The notes under the pieces: generated by a model
Seen by the model: the letters and a program-made list of their open reading frames with translations, nothing else
Databases searched by the model: none
Told to the model about the DNA's origin: nothing
Source of the DNA: Anaerosporobacter faecicola
GTDB taxonomy: Bacteria; Bacillota; Clostridia; Lachnospirales; Lachnospiraceae
Length of the DNA: 64,000 bases
Direction: 5' to 3'
Assembly: GCF_012070565.1 (NCBI RefSeq)
Contig: NZ_JAAQRO010000001.1
Coordinates: 82,868 to 146,867 of the forward strand
Position numbers and translations under genes: made by a program
Shown here: piece after piece, positions 16,457 to 25,789 of the stretch
Position numbering within the stretch: position 1 is the first letter of the stretch
Layout of the letters: each line of letters starts with the position of its first letter

Positions 16457-18154
16457 ATGGAATTCTATAGTAAGAAACGAAAACGATTGGGAGATTTATT
16501 AATTGCAAGTGATTGTATAACCCAAGCGCAGTTAGAAGAAGCTTTGACGAAACAAAAAGAGACGCATAAAAAACTAGGGGAAACGTTAATTGAACTCGGG
16601 TTAATATCAGAAGCAGATATTGTAGAGGCATTACATACACAATTGGGACTTGATGTTGTAAAACTTGGTCGTGTTCGAATTGAAGAAGCAATCATTCATC
16701 TAGCAAATGAAAATATTTTAAGAAAATACCAGATGATGCCGTTTGCGTTTAAGGAGGACAATCCTAACGTACTTCGAGTCGCTATGGCTGATCCACTGGA
16801 TATTGTTGCAGTAGATGATTTGGCAATCGTGACCAATTATCAAATCGAAGTAGTTGTATCTACACCGACAGAAATCATTTCAACTATTGAAAAATATTAT
16901 GGAAATGCAGAAGCAATGGCAGTTGCGGAACGTTACAGCAAAGAAAGAGAAACACTTTATCAATCTCAGGAGGAGAAGGAAGAAGAAACAAACGATGTCC
17001 TGAACGCTCCAATTGTATTATTGGTGAAGAAGATCATTGAACAAGCAGTGAGACAGCGTGCAAGTGATATTCATATTGAACCATTAAAAGAATGCATACG
17101 TGTACGCTACCGTATTGATGGTGTATTGACCGAGGTCATGAAGTATGATTTGTCCTTGCTGTCGGCATTAGTTGCGCGCATTAAAGTAATTGGAGAAATG
17201 GATATCTCAGAAAAGAGAAAGCCACAAGATGGGCGAATTACAAGCATAATTGATAAGAAAGAATATGATATACGAGTTTCTGTATTGCCTACGGTATATG
17301 GAGAAAAGATTGTTATGAGAATCACAGCAAAAGATGGGTTAACAAAGAGTAAGATTGAGTTGGGATTTTCCTCAGAGGAAATGGACAAGTTCAATCGAAT
17401 CCTATCCAATCCATATGGAATCATATTAGTTACAGGTCCAACAGGAAGTGGAAAATCTACAACACTGTATACCGCTTTGAGTGAATTGAATCAGGAGGAT
17501 GTCAATATCATTACGGTAGAAGACCCTGTAGAAGCAAACATAGATGGTGTGAATCAGGTTCAAGTCAATACAAAAGCGGAGCTTACATTTGCAACTGCCT
17601 TGCGTTCCATATTGCGTCAAGACCCGGATATTATCATGATTGGTGAAATGAGAGATAGTGAAACAGCACAAATTGCGGTTAAAGCTTCCATAACAGGTCA
17701 TCTTGTCGTGAGTACCCTACATACCAATGATTCAGCAGGTAGTATTATTCGATTAATTGATATGGGGATTGAACCTTATCTTATTGCAGATTCTGTTGTT
17801 GGGGTAATTGCACAACGCTTGGTACGAAGATTGTGTCCATATTGTAAGAAGGAAAAGATAGCGGATGCAGTAGAACAGCGTGTGTTGGGAACAAAAGAAG
17901 AAGTTACAATCTATGATCCTTGTGGATGCCATATGTGTAATGACACAGGATATCTTGGGCGAATCGGTGTTTATGAGATTATGCCCATCACCCCCTCGAT
18001 TAAAGAGAGCATAAGTCAAAAGGCAAGTTTGGAAGCGATAAAGAAAACTGCAGAAAAGGAAGGGTTGGTTACCTTATATCAAGCAGGCGTTTTGCATGTA
18101 CTGAATGGAATAACTTCAGTCTCCGAATTAATGAAGATTATAGCAAAAGTGTAA
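16457..18154 (+). CDS. pilB: Type IV pilus assembly ATPase PilB
   Basis: Hexameric cytoplasmic ATPase that powers pilus extension. 565 residues from ATG 16457 (AGAGG upstream). The N-terminal MshEN-type domain (RLGDLLIASDCITQAQLEEAL, then KLGETLIELGLISEADI) can bind c-di-GMP in some PilB proteins; whether it does here is unknown. The ATPase core has Walker A in GPTGSGKSTT (about residue 327), the aspartate box TVEDPVEANIDG, Walker B near IIMIGEMRDSETA and the His box GHLVVSTLHTND. A tetracysteine zinc site follows (CPYC, then CGCHMC). First gene of the operon, 32 nt before pilT. Confidence 0.97.
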   Translation: MEFYSKKRKRLGDLLIASDCITQAQLEEALTKQKETHKKLGETLIELGLISEADIVEALHTQLGLDVVKLGRVRIEEAIIHLANENILRKYQMMPFAFKEDNPNVLRVAMADPLDIVAVDDLAIVTNYQIEVVVSTPTEIISTIEKYYGNAEAMAVAERYSKERETLYQSQEEKEEETNDVLNAPIVLLVKKIIEQAVRQRASDIHIEPLKECIRVRYRIDGVLTEVMKYDLSLLSALVARIKVIGEMDISEKRKPQDGRITSIIDKKEYDIRVSVLPTVYGEKIVMRITAKDGLTKSKIELGFSSEEMDKFNRILSNPYGIILVTGPTGSGKSTTLYTALSELNQEDVNIITVEDPVEANIDGVNQVQVNTKAELTFATALRSILRQDPDIIMIGEMRDSETAQIAVKASITGHLVVSTLHTNDSAGSIIRLIDMGIEPYLIADSVVGVIAQRLVRRLCPYCKKEKIADAVEQRVLGTKEEVTIYDPCGCHMCNDTGYLGRIGVYEIMPITPSIKESISQKASLEAIKKTAEKEGLVTLYQAGVLHVLNGITSVSELMKIIAKV

Positions 18155-18186
18155 TACGTTGACAAGGAAAGGGGTGGTGAATAATT

Positions 18187-19239
18187 ATGACAATTGATCA
18201 TTTGTTAACTCGTGCAAAAGAGTTAGGAGCATCGGACTTACATATTACCGTTGGTATATCCCCGAAATGTCGTGTGAATGGTAGATTATATGATTTGGAA
18301 TTACCCAAACTGGTACCTACGGACACCGATGCCATTGTGAAACCAATGTTAAATACTCGTTTGGAAGAACGGTTAGCAGAGTATGGAGAAGTAGATTTCT
18401 CTTATTCCATACCTAATCTAGGAAGATATCGTGTAAATGTATTTAAACAACGTGGATCCTATGCGGCGGTTTTACGATTGGTAGGGACAAAGGTTCCTAC
18501 ACCGGAATCTTTAGGAATACCAGAATCCGTTATTGATCTTGCGCAGAAGAAACGAGGATTGATTCTAGTTACAGGTCCAACTGGAAGTGGAAAATCAACC
18601 TCTTTGGCCGCATTAATTGATCTGATCAATAGTAATTATAGTCAACATATCATCACCTTGGAAGATCCCATTGAGTATCTCCATTCACATAAAAAATCCA
18701 TCGTAAACCAGAGAGAGGTAGGACTGGATACGAATAATTATGCCAATGCACTACGAGCTGCATTACGAGAGGACCCCGATGTGATTCTTGTAGGAGAGAT
18801 GAGAGATTTGGATACCATTTCTATAGCAATTACTGCTGCGGAGACAGGCCATTTGGTTTTCTCAACCTTACATACCATAGGAGCTGCTAGTACGATTGAT
18901 CGTGTGATTGATGTATTTCCGTCTTCTCAGCAGCAACAGATTCGAATTCAGCTTGCAACAGTTTTGGAATCGGTGATCTCTCAGCAGCTGATACCAAAAG
19001 AAAATGGAAAAGGGCGAGTGGCGGCATTTGAAGTGATGCATGCCACCAGTGCCATTAAGAATCTGATACGGGAAGCAAAAACGTACCAGATTAATTCTGT
19101 AATACAGACGAATAAGAAAATGGGAATGCAGACAATGGATGATCATTTATTTGATTTGTGTACGAATCGGGAGATTAGTATAGATGATGCATTGCTGTTT
19201 GCACAGGATCGTGCAGCTTTAGAGAGGAGGTTGTTCTAA
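18187..19239 (+). CDS. pilT: Twitching motility retraction ATPase PilT
   Basis: Hexameric ATPase that depolymerises the pilus and drives retraction. 350 residues, usual length. Opening ASDLHITVGISPKCRVNG is a family hallmark. Walker A is GPTGSGKST (about residue 130), Walker B lies in DVILVGEMRDLDTI, then GHLVFSTLHT. The final AIRNL-type box reads AIKNLIREAKT, close to the AIRNLIRE box needed for retraction. GGAAAGGGG precedes the ATG. The stop overlaps the pilC start by one base. Its presence predicts dynamic, retractable pili rather than a secretion-only system. Confidence 0.96.
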   Translation: MTIDHLLTRAKELGASDLHITVGISPKCRVNGRLYDLELPKLVPTDTDAIVKPMLNTRLEERLAEYGEVDFSYSIPNLGRYRVNVFKQRGSYAAVLRLVGTKVPTPESLGIPESVIDLAQKKRGLILVTGPTGSGKSTSLAALIDLINSNYSQHIITLEDPIEYLHSHKKSIVNQREVGLDTNNYANALRAALREDPDVILVGEMRDLDTISIAITAAETGHLVFSTLHTIGAASTIDRVIDVFPSSQQQQIRIQLATVLESVISQQLIPKENGKGRVAAFEVMHATSAIKNLIREAKTYQINSVIQTNKKMGMQTMDDHLFDLCTNREISIDDALLFAQDRAALERRLF

Positions 19240-20453
19240 TGGCTAGTTTTTCATATGTTGTCATTGATAAGAAAGGGAAAGAGTCAAAGGGTGCAATGGA
19301 AGCAATCAATGAGGAAAAAGTAAATCGTTCTCTTCGCGCAGCAGGTTATATTCCAATATCGATTGTACCACAGAACGTCTTTACGAAAGATATTAATGTG
19401 AGTATTGGAAATCCTATTAAAGCGAGAGATTTAAGTGCATTCTGCAGACAGTTTTGTAGCATTTTGTCTGCTGGGGTATCAATTACAACTTCTTTGCATA
19501 TGTTAGAAGAGCAAACAGAAAAAAAAGTGATGAAACAAGCGATAACATCCGTACGTGAGAATGTAGAAAGAGGGGAGACGTTAGCAGATGCCATGCGTAG
19601 GCAAGGGAAGGTCTTTCCACCGATCTTGATCAATATGGTTGAAGCGGGAGAAACTTCAGGAAGTTTAGAAGGTTCTCTAGAAAGAAGTGCGATTCACTTT
19701 GAAAAAGAAGCAAAATTGAAGGCATTGATGAAGAAGGCAATGATCTATCCAACCGTTGTTGCTTGTGTTGCTGTTCTTGTTATTATCATCATGTTATCTT
19801 ATGTCATACCAAAATTTCTTACCATGTTCTCTCAGATGAATGTAGAGATGCCATTGCCAACAAGGATGGTAATCGCAATGAGTGAATTTATGCAACATAA
19901 ATGGTATGTAGTAATCCTGGTAGTTACAGTAGTAATTCTAGCTATAAAAGGATTTCAGACATTACCAAACGGAGAACGTCTATTTGCACATATGGCACTA
20001 CGAATACCATTGTTTGGAAAACTAAAGAAAAAGAATGCCTGTGCTCGTTTGGCAAGAACATTGAGTACATTAACTCGTTCTGGTATTTCTCTGATTGATG
20101 CTGTGGAAATTACAGCACGAACAATGGAAAATGTAGAATTGAAACAAATCTTACTGAATGCAAAGGAAGAAGTGGCAAGAGGAATTCCATTATCCCTGCC
20201 ATTGAAAGAATCGGGGATTTTTCCACCAATGATCTATCAGATGATCAGTATCGGGGAAGAAACTGGTAATCTAGAAGATATGTTGGATTGTGTTGCAGAT
20301 TATTTTGAAGAAGAAGTGGAGATGGGAACAGAATCACTGACTACCATATTGGAACCATTGATCATTGTATTCTTAGCTTTGATCGTCGGATTCTTAGTCA
20401 TCTCTATTATGTTGCCAATGGTTACTGTATATAAAGGTATTGATAGTATGTAA
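19239..20453 (+). CDS. pilC: Type IV pilus platform protein PilC
   Basis: Polytopic inner-membrane platform on which pilins are assembled, worked by PilB and PilT. 404 residues with two T2SSF domains: about 70-192 (FCRQFCSILSAGVSITTSL) and about 270-392 (LARTLSTLTRSGISLIDAV). Each carries the duplicated E-x-T-G element (EAGETSGSLEG and IGEETGNLEDML). Three main membrane helices lie near 170, 222 and 375. Translation is coupled to pilT through a TAATG overlap. Confidence 0.96.
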   Translation: MASFSYVVIDKKGKESKGAMEAINEEKVNRSLRAAGYIPISIVPQNVFTKDINVSIGNPIKARDLSAFCRQFCSILSAGVSITTSLHMLEEQTEKKVMKQAITSVRENVERGETLADAMRRQGKVFPPILINMVEAGETSGSLEGSLERSAIHFEKEAKLKALMKKAMIYPTVVACVAVLVIIIMLSYVIPKFLTMFSQMNVEMPLPTRMVIAMSEFMQHKWYVVILVVTVVILAIKGFQTLPNGERLFAHMALRIPLFGKLKKKNACARLARTLSTLTRSGISLIDAVEITARTMENVELKQILLNAKEEVARGIPLSLPLKESGIFPPMIYQMISIGEETGNLEDMLDCVADYFEEEVEMGTESLTTILEPLIIVFLALIVGFLVISIMLPMVTVYKGIDSM

Positions 20454-20760
20454 CGATACTGAGCTGAGCAATTCTGAAACTAGTAATGTTTGTATTAGGT
20501 AACATGGTTATTACCATGTTTTTGTTACAGATATGCCGCAAAAAGAAACAAGCAGAGTTATCTCACTCAACTTTGAACCGATATGCAACAATCTAAATGA
20601 AATACGTCAGGGGAGTTCATTAATGGGGGAATTAATGAACAGCAACTGCTAAGAAGATTATGAGAAATCAAGAACATTACATATGCTTGATTTGTGTAAT
20701 TGGATAGTTGCAATAGAAAACATAAATCAATGTTTAGAAATTTGAAAAGGAGAGAGGTTA
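20454..20760 (+). promoter_or_regulatory. Pilin gene leader with attenuator-like hairpins
   Basis: A terminator-like hairpin, AACATGGT (20501-20508) with ACCATGTT (20513-20520) followed by TTTG, would reduce read-through from pilC. Farther on, a perfect 10-bp stem GTTCATTAAT (20615-20624) with ATTAATGAAC (20631-20640) closes a G-rich loop. Such a layout separates the abundant pilin message from the machinery genes; a separate promoter is likely but I cannot place it firmly. Confidence 0.5.
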
Positions 20761-21252
20761 ATGAGAACAAAAAAAATGGAAATGAGAAAGCAAATGGTAG
20801 AAGAAAAGAAAGAGAGGAACACAGGATTTTCATTGGTGGAATTAATTGTAGTAATCGCAATTATGGCGATCCTAGCAATCGTTATTGCACCACAGGTAAT
20901 GAAATACATTGGAAAGTCAAGAACTTCGGTAGATGCAGCAAATATGAATCTGTACAAGACAGCTGCTACGACTGCGTTAGCGGATGAGACTGTATATGAA
21001 GAGATGGCAACACAATCAGCGAATGTTGTTATTAATATTGTTAAGAATGCAAGTGGTGTTGGTGAAATATCGACCGCAAACACAATCCCTAATTTTAAAA
21101 CTGAGTTTTTAGAAATCTTAAATAATTCTCTTCCACTGCCAAAAGAACCAGGTAAAGCTCAATTCAAGGTCACGATTGAAATTGACGCAGCAAATGATAA
21201 GGTGGGAAAAATAACTGTCGAATCTGTTGCGGCGACACCATCTACACCATAA
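20761..21252 (+). CDS. Major type IV prepilin
   Basis: Main pilus subunit candidate, 163 residues. A long basic leader of about 22 residues ends in NTG, then FSLVELIVVIAIMAILAIVI: the class III signal, cut after glycine by PilD, with the conserved Glu at +5 of the mature protein. The rest is a short soluble head with Thr/Ala-rich strands and no cysteines. The ribosome site AAGGAGAG lies 7 nt before the ATG. A 307-nt leader with hairpins precedes it, as expected for a highly expressed gene inside a machinery operon. PilD follows 22 nt later. Confidence 0.93.
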   Translation: MRTKKMEMRKQMVEEKKERNTGFSLVELIVVIAIMAILAIVIAPQVMKYIGKSRTSVDAANMNLYKTAATTALADETVYEEMATQSANVVINIVKNASGVGEISTANTIPNFKTEFLEILNNSLPLPKEPGKAQFKVTIEIDAANDKVGKITVESVAATPSTP

Positions 21253-21274
21253 AAAACAAAAAAGGAGGCTCTCA

Positions 21275-22027
21275 ATGAATCAAATTATATATCCCATCGT
21301 TTTTCTGTATGGAATTGTCATTGGGAGCTTTCTCAATGTATGTATCTATCGAATACCGAAAGGCGAAGATGTTATAAGAACACGTTCCCATTGTATGAAT
21401 TGTGGACATTGGTTGCGATGGTATGAGTTGCTTCCTGTTGTCAGCTATTTATTCCAAAGGGGACGATGCCGAAATTGTGGGGAAAAATTGTCCTTGCAGT
21501 ATCCAATGGTGGAACTGCTTAATGGAATTCTTTATGTATGGATCATATGGGAAAAGGGAATTACACCGGAAGGAATCCTACTATGTATCTTGAGTTCTAC
21601 GTTACTTGTAATAAGTGTTATTGATTTGAAAACGTTTACTATACCACTGGGATTAAACGTTATGGTATTTTTCTTGGGACTAGTTCGTGCAGGAATGGAG
21701 CTTGAACGAGCCACTACACATTTGATTGGTATGGTAGTCGTAAGCGGTTTTTTATGGCTGCTGTATTGGTTAACAAAAGGAAAAGGAATTGGGGATGGCG
21801 ATATCAAGTTGATGATTGGTGCAGGTACATACTTAGGAGTTACAAATAGTATATTCGCCTTGTGGCTGGCATGTTTCTTAGGCTCAATCCTTCATGGAAT
21901 ACGTATGAAGTTATTTAAAGCTTCGCATCAATTGGCATTTGGACCGTATCTTTCTGTTGGAATTATAATTGCGGCGTTGTATGGGCAAAAACTAATCCAG
22001 TGGTATCTACAATGGATGTTTCCATAA
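21275..22027 (+). CDS. pilD: Prepilin peptidase/methyltransferase PilD
   Basis: Membrane aspartyl protease that cuts prepilin leaders and may N-methylate the new terminus. 250 residues from ATG 21275 (AAAGGAGG 5 nt upstream). The N-terminal domain has GSFLNVCIYRIP and two zinc-binding CxxC pairs (CMNC, CRNC). The catalytic aspartates lie in the VIDLKTFTIP stretch and in GIGDGDIKLM. About seven membrane segments. Serves the prepilins of this locus. Confidence 0.95.
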   Translation: MNQIIYPIVFLYGIVIGSFLNVCIYRIPKGEDVIRTRSHCMNCGHWLRWYELLPVVSYLFQRGRCRNCGEKLSLQYPMVELLNGILYVWIIWEKGITPEGILLCILSSTLLVISVIDLKTFTIPLGLNVMVFFLGLVRAGMELERATTHLIGMVVVSGFLWLLYWLTKGKGIGDGDIKLMIGAGTYLGVTNSIFALWLACFLGSILHGIRMKLFKASHQLAFGPYLSVGIIIAALYGQKLIQWYLQWMFP

Positions 22028-22135
22028 TGTGCAGTATGCAAGTAGGAAAAAGAAGGATATCCGATAAAATGTGGCTTATACGAAACTAAAGGGGAAGAGA
22101 GATTACGAAACTAGGATTAGAAGGAGGGAAAGCTT

Positions 22136-23776
22136 ATGGCAATTAAGAAAGTGTTGAGCATAGAGATTGGTATTACATTTACCAGAGTATGTGAAATGGA
22201 TTATCATAGCAAATCACCTAAGGTATACCGAAGTATCACCTTTGCAACTCCAGAGAATACGGTGGAAGACGGGTTTATACGGAATAAAGAGCAGTTTGTG
22301 CAATGTTTGCGTGAAGAACTAGAGAAGGAAAATATTCATGAAAAACATGTTGTATTTACAGTATCTTCTACAAAGATCACCAGTCGTGAAGTTACAATAC
22401 CTTATGTAAAAGAAAATCGGATTCAGTCTGTTGTACAAGCCAATATCACGGAGTATTTTCCGATGAATCTTGAAGATTACATGGTTACATATCAAATTTT
22501 AGAAAAGAAGAACACGCAACCAGAACGTAACATACGTTTGTTGGTTATGGCAGCACCTAATAATCTCATCAAGAATTATTACAATGTAGCAGAATTATTG
22601 GGATTAACTATAGTAGCACTTGATTATATTGGCAATAGTACATTTCAGATTGTAAAGAAACAAACTGCAGCAGGGGTACAGATGGTACTTCATATGAATG
22701 AGCAGAGTTCCATCATCTATATATTAGAAGATAGTATATTACTCTTACAAAGAACGATACCATATGGAATTGAGAATTTGTTGGAACTTATTGTGGAAAA
22801 CACATGTTTCTCGGCTACTACAATAGCAGAAGCACTACATCTGCTGCAAAAAGAACATGTATTGAATGGCAAATTAAATCAGGAGATTGATCTTTCGGAG
22901 ACAGCAGCGACGTATGTTGGTTCGGAAGAATTATATAGGAAACAGATGCAGGAATTACATGCAAAAGAGGAAGCAACAAATGCCTTGGGATATTTAATTA
23001 ATAATGTAATACGTGTACAGGAATACTGTCTGGCAAAATTCAAAGAAAAACGCATACATACCATTTACATTACAGGAATTGGATCTGGCGTGCGAGGAAT
23101 GCACAAATTAATTAGCAATGAAACAGGAATTGATGTAAAGAGAATCGACCGCCTCATCGGTGTTAATTTTCTAGAAGGCAAGATGGTGGAAGAAGGAATG
23201 TATCTATCCAGTATTGGAGCGGCAATGAGTCCACTAGATTTTGTACCGAAGGATGTACAAGCTGAAAAAGATCGAAAAAGCCTTCAAAATAGTATTGCCT
23301 TTGTAGTTTTGATTGGACTAATTTCCATTATATTTGTGGGAAGCAGTTTTATTAACTATTTGCATTCAAAGACTACGTTAGAAGAATTGCAGGAACAGAT
23401 TATAAAGCTATCAGAAATTGAGAAATTAAACGCCAAATATATGACGGCAATGCAACAGACACAAGCATTAGAGGAATTATATCAAAAACTGCCTACTAAG
23501 AATAAGAATCTTGTGAGTGTAATTGAACAATTGGAGATGTGCTTACCCAAACATGTTGTGATAACGGCACTGACATCTTCGGATGAAGGATTGGGCCTTG
23601 GGGTAACCGCCAGTAAAAAAGAAGAAATTGCAAAATTGCTGATTGATCTACAAAAGTTTGAAGAGATTGATTCTGTCTTAGTTGGGACCATACTAGAAGA
23701 AGAAAAAGAAAACGGATTAAAGACATTAACAACAACCCTTACCTGTACCTATTCCAATGATCTGCTGGAACAATAA
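22136..23776 (+). CDS. pilM: Fused PilM-PilN pilus alignment protein
   Basis: Residues 1 to about 375 form an actin-like PilM domain (KKVLSIEIGITFTRVCEMD, then YITGIGSGVRGMHKLI), which in two-gene systems binds the cytoplasmic tail of PilN. Here it continues through a charged linker into one membrane helix (about 384-403, SIAFVVLIGLISIIFVGSSF), a coiled coil and a PilN-like domain with VSVIEQLEMCLPKHVVITAL. So PilM and PilN are one 546-residue chain, which removes the need for the PilM-PilN docking peptide. Known arrangement in clostridia or a local fusion; I cannot tell. PilO follows 24 nt later. Confidence 0.85.
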   Translation: MAIKKVLSIEIGITFTRVCEMDYHSKSPKVYRSITFATPENTVEDGFIRNKEQFVQCLREELEKENIHEKHVVFTVSSTKITSREVTIPYVKENRIQSVVQANITEYFPMNLEDYMVTYQILEKKNTQPERNIRLLVMAAPNNLIKNYYNVAELLGLTIVALDYIGNSTFQIVKKQTAAGVQMVLHMNEQSSIIYILEDSILLLQRTIPYGIENLLELIVENTCFSATTIAEALHLLQKEHVLNGKLNQEIDLSETAATYVGSEELYRKQMQELHAKEEATNALGYLINNVIRVQEYCLAKFKEKRIHTIYITGIGSGVRGMHKLISNETGIDVKRIDRLIGVNFLEGKMVEEGMYLSSIGAAMSPLDFVPKDVQAEKDRKSLQNSIAFVVLIGLISIIFVGSSFINYLHSKTTLEELQEQIIKLSEIEKLNAKYMTAMQQTQALEELYQKLPTKNKNLVSVIEQLEMCLPKHVVITALTSSDEGLGLGVTASKKEEIAKLLIDLQKFEEIDSVLVGTILEEEKENGLKTLTTTLTCTYSNDLLEQ

Positions 23777-23800
23777 CAGACATTTTTAAGGAGGTTGACA

Positions 23801-24550
23801 ATGAATAAAAAGATGCAAATAGAATTATCCGTAAAGGAAAAGAAATTAATGGTCATTTTACTTGCACTACTTTTTCTGTTTTTTGCGTATCAATTCGGTT
23901 ATTTGGAGTTTATGGAACGGGCAGAGAAGAATAATAAGGAGAGTAACCGTCTTGAGGAAGAAGTAGAAGCATTAGAATTGATGAATATCAATAAAAAGGT
24001 TTATACCGATGGGATTACAGAATGTGAAGAGAGCATGAAGAAAATTCGAGGCATGTTCCTAAACCAGGAAACACCAGAAGATATCATTATGTTCTTAAGA
24101 GGGATGGAAGAAAAAACAAACATTCAGATCAACGAGATTACCTTGTATGAGAAAACAATGATTACGAATTTATCTGTTCAGACATCTGGTACACAAACGG
24201 TAAACCAAGAAGAGGAAAATGAATTCGATGAGATACAGAAAGAGAATACAGTACAAAGTATAAGCACAGATGGAAATGCATTTATAGAAAGTGGATATGA
24301 ATATGTTGTTGATATTAAAATTAAATGCAAATATGAGGAATTAAAAGCGATGATTGCATATATTAATAAGTACCCATCTATGCGAACAATTGATTGCCTT
24401 TCCGTTGTTTTTGATGCAGGGACAGGAAAACTTATGGGAGAATTGTCAATTAAGATCTATACATTACTGGATGGCACGTATGAATATGTTGAACCAATAA
24501 CAGGAGTTGTAGCAGAAGAAACGGATAATATATTTGATACCATTCAATAA
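23801..24550 (+). CDS. pilO: PilO-like pilus alignment protein
   Basis: 249-residue bitopic protein from ATG 23801 with AAGGAGG 6 nt upstream. A short basic N-terminus, one membrane helix (about 17-35), a coiled-coil stretch (EKNNKESNRLEEEVEALE) and a ferredoxin-like periplasm-side domain match PilO in shape and position. An acidic low-complexity linker (near 130-145) interrupts the domain. It probably pairs with the PilN part of the upstream protein. Assigned by order and architecture more than by motif. Confidence 0.75.
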   Translation: MNKKMQIELSVKEKKLMVILLALLFLFFAYQFGYLEFMERAEKNNKESNRLEEEVEALELMNINKKVYTDGITECEESMKKIRGMFLNQETPEDIIMFLRGMEEKTNIQINEITLYEKTMITNLSVQTSGTQTVNQEEENEFDEIQKENTVQSISTDGNAFIESGYEYVVDIKIKCKYEELKAMIAYINKYPSMRTIDCLSVVFDAGTGKLMGELSIKIYTLLDGTYEYVEPITGVVAEETDNIFDTIQ

Positions 24551-24566
24551 ATGTGGAGGGAGATCT

Positions 24567-25787
24567 ATGTGCAGAGAGAACGATGTCAATGAGGGCTTTA
24601 CATTCGTTGAACTGCTTGTTTGTATCGCCATACTTGCCATTATATCCATGCCTTTGCTTAATGGTTTTTTAGTTGCGGGCAGAACGAATGAAAAGGCAAG
24701 AAACCTGCAGCGAGCCACAACTTTGGCACAGAATCTTATGGAAACCATAAAGGGGCAATCTTTTACTTCTTTTCGAGGTCTTCTTCAAACAGAAGATTAT
24801 GTAGGATTACAGCTGACTGAACCCTACGACATGGATGATAGCTATATAACAGCTTTACAGGAAGACCCTAGTGCAGGTACGTATTCTTATTGTATTCATA
24901 AGATCAAAGAAGGAACGAAATGGTATGATGCTTTTATCACACTGGATACGACCTTATATCGATCCGTTGGAGCAGCTGTGCAAAATACATACCAATATCC
25001 AAGGATCACAAACCTAACGGGAAGTAAAGTGGCTGTTGTGGATCAGCCTGGGGCATCTAGTAGTTGGAATTCTTATATTGATGGAGAGGGAAATACAATT
25101 TATGCAAAAGACGTGACGTCTTCAATGGACCAGACGATCGCTTCGTATTTTTATATGATGCATATGTCTTATCTGGATTATCTTAGTATGCAGGATCCAG
25201 AAGTACCGTTACCAACAAAATATCCATATTCCTATGAACAGATTAAACAGTTTATGAAGAAAGAAATCATAGTTGTTGCAGAAAATGGCTGCTATCCAGA
25301 TGGAAGCAGAAACAATACGGTAGTTTCACTGGTTGGTAAAGTGGTATATTCCATTCCAGGTATTTATGAAGTCACAGGTGATACCATGGGGTTGTCTTCG
25401 GAATACCAGATTTTATCAAAATCATTTGAAACAACCGATGGAACAAACCCTTTGGAAAAAATCTATGTATTTTATGAGAAAGGAGATACCTTGTCAGAGT
25501 CAATTGTACTGCAGAACAATACGACAAATGACACAGCTCTTTATCTAATTGGCCAAGATGCAGGGACGATCTCTGTTAAATGTACAGATACGGCGAATAC
25601 ATGGAAAATCATATCGAATCGCACGATTGTGTTTCAAGAAGGAAGTAAAACGGTATCCTCAGAATTGGTAGAAAAAGATACAGCAATGAATCGATTGTTT
25701 GAAGCAAAGATTGAAATCTACGAATCATCTGCTGTACTACGTGGTGGCAAAAAATGTGTAGAGTTGTTGTCGTCAAAGGAGGAGTAA
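24567..25787 (+). CDS. Large minor prepilin
   Basis: 406-residue prepilin-like protein from ATG 24567 (GGAGGGAG upstream). The class III signal is short: cut after NEG, then FTFVELLVCIAILAIISMP with Glu at +5. The C-terminal part is much larger than a major pilin and contains Tyr/Thr-rich stretches, suggesting a tip or adhesive head. The stop lies 2 nt before the start of the PilX-like gene, so the two are made together. The exact minor-pilin class is not clear. Confidence 0.85.
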   Translation: MCRENDVNEGFTFVELLVCIAILAIISMPLLNGFLVAGRTNEKARNLQRATTLAQNLMETIKGQSFTSFRGLLQTEDYVGLQLTEPYDMDDSYITALQEDPSAGTYSYCIHKIKEGTKWYDAFITLDTTLYRSVGAAVQNTYQYPRITNLTGSKVAVVDQPGASSSWNSYIDGEGNTIYAKDVTSSMDQTIASYFYMMHMSYLDYLSMQDPEVPLPTKYPYSYEQIKQFMKKEIIVVAENGCYPDGSRNNTVVSLVGKVVYSIPGIYEVTGDTMGLSSEYQILSKSFETTDGTNPLEKIYVFYEKGDTLSESIVLQNNTTNDTALYLIGQDAGTISVKCTDTANTWKIISNRTIVFQEGSKTVSSELVEKDTAMNRLFEAKIEIYESSAVLRGGKKCVELLSSKEE

Positions 25788-25789
25788 GG

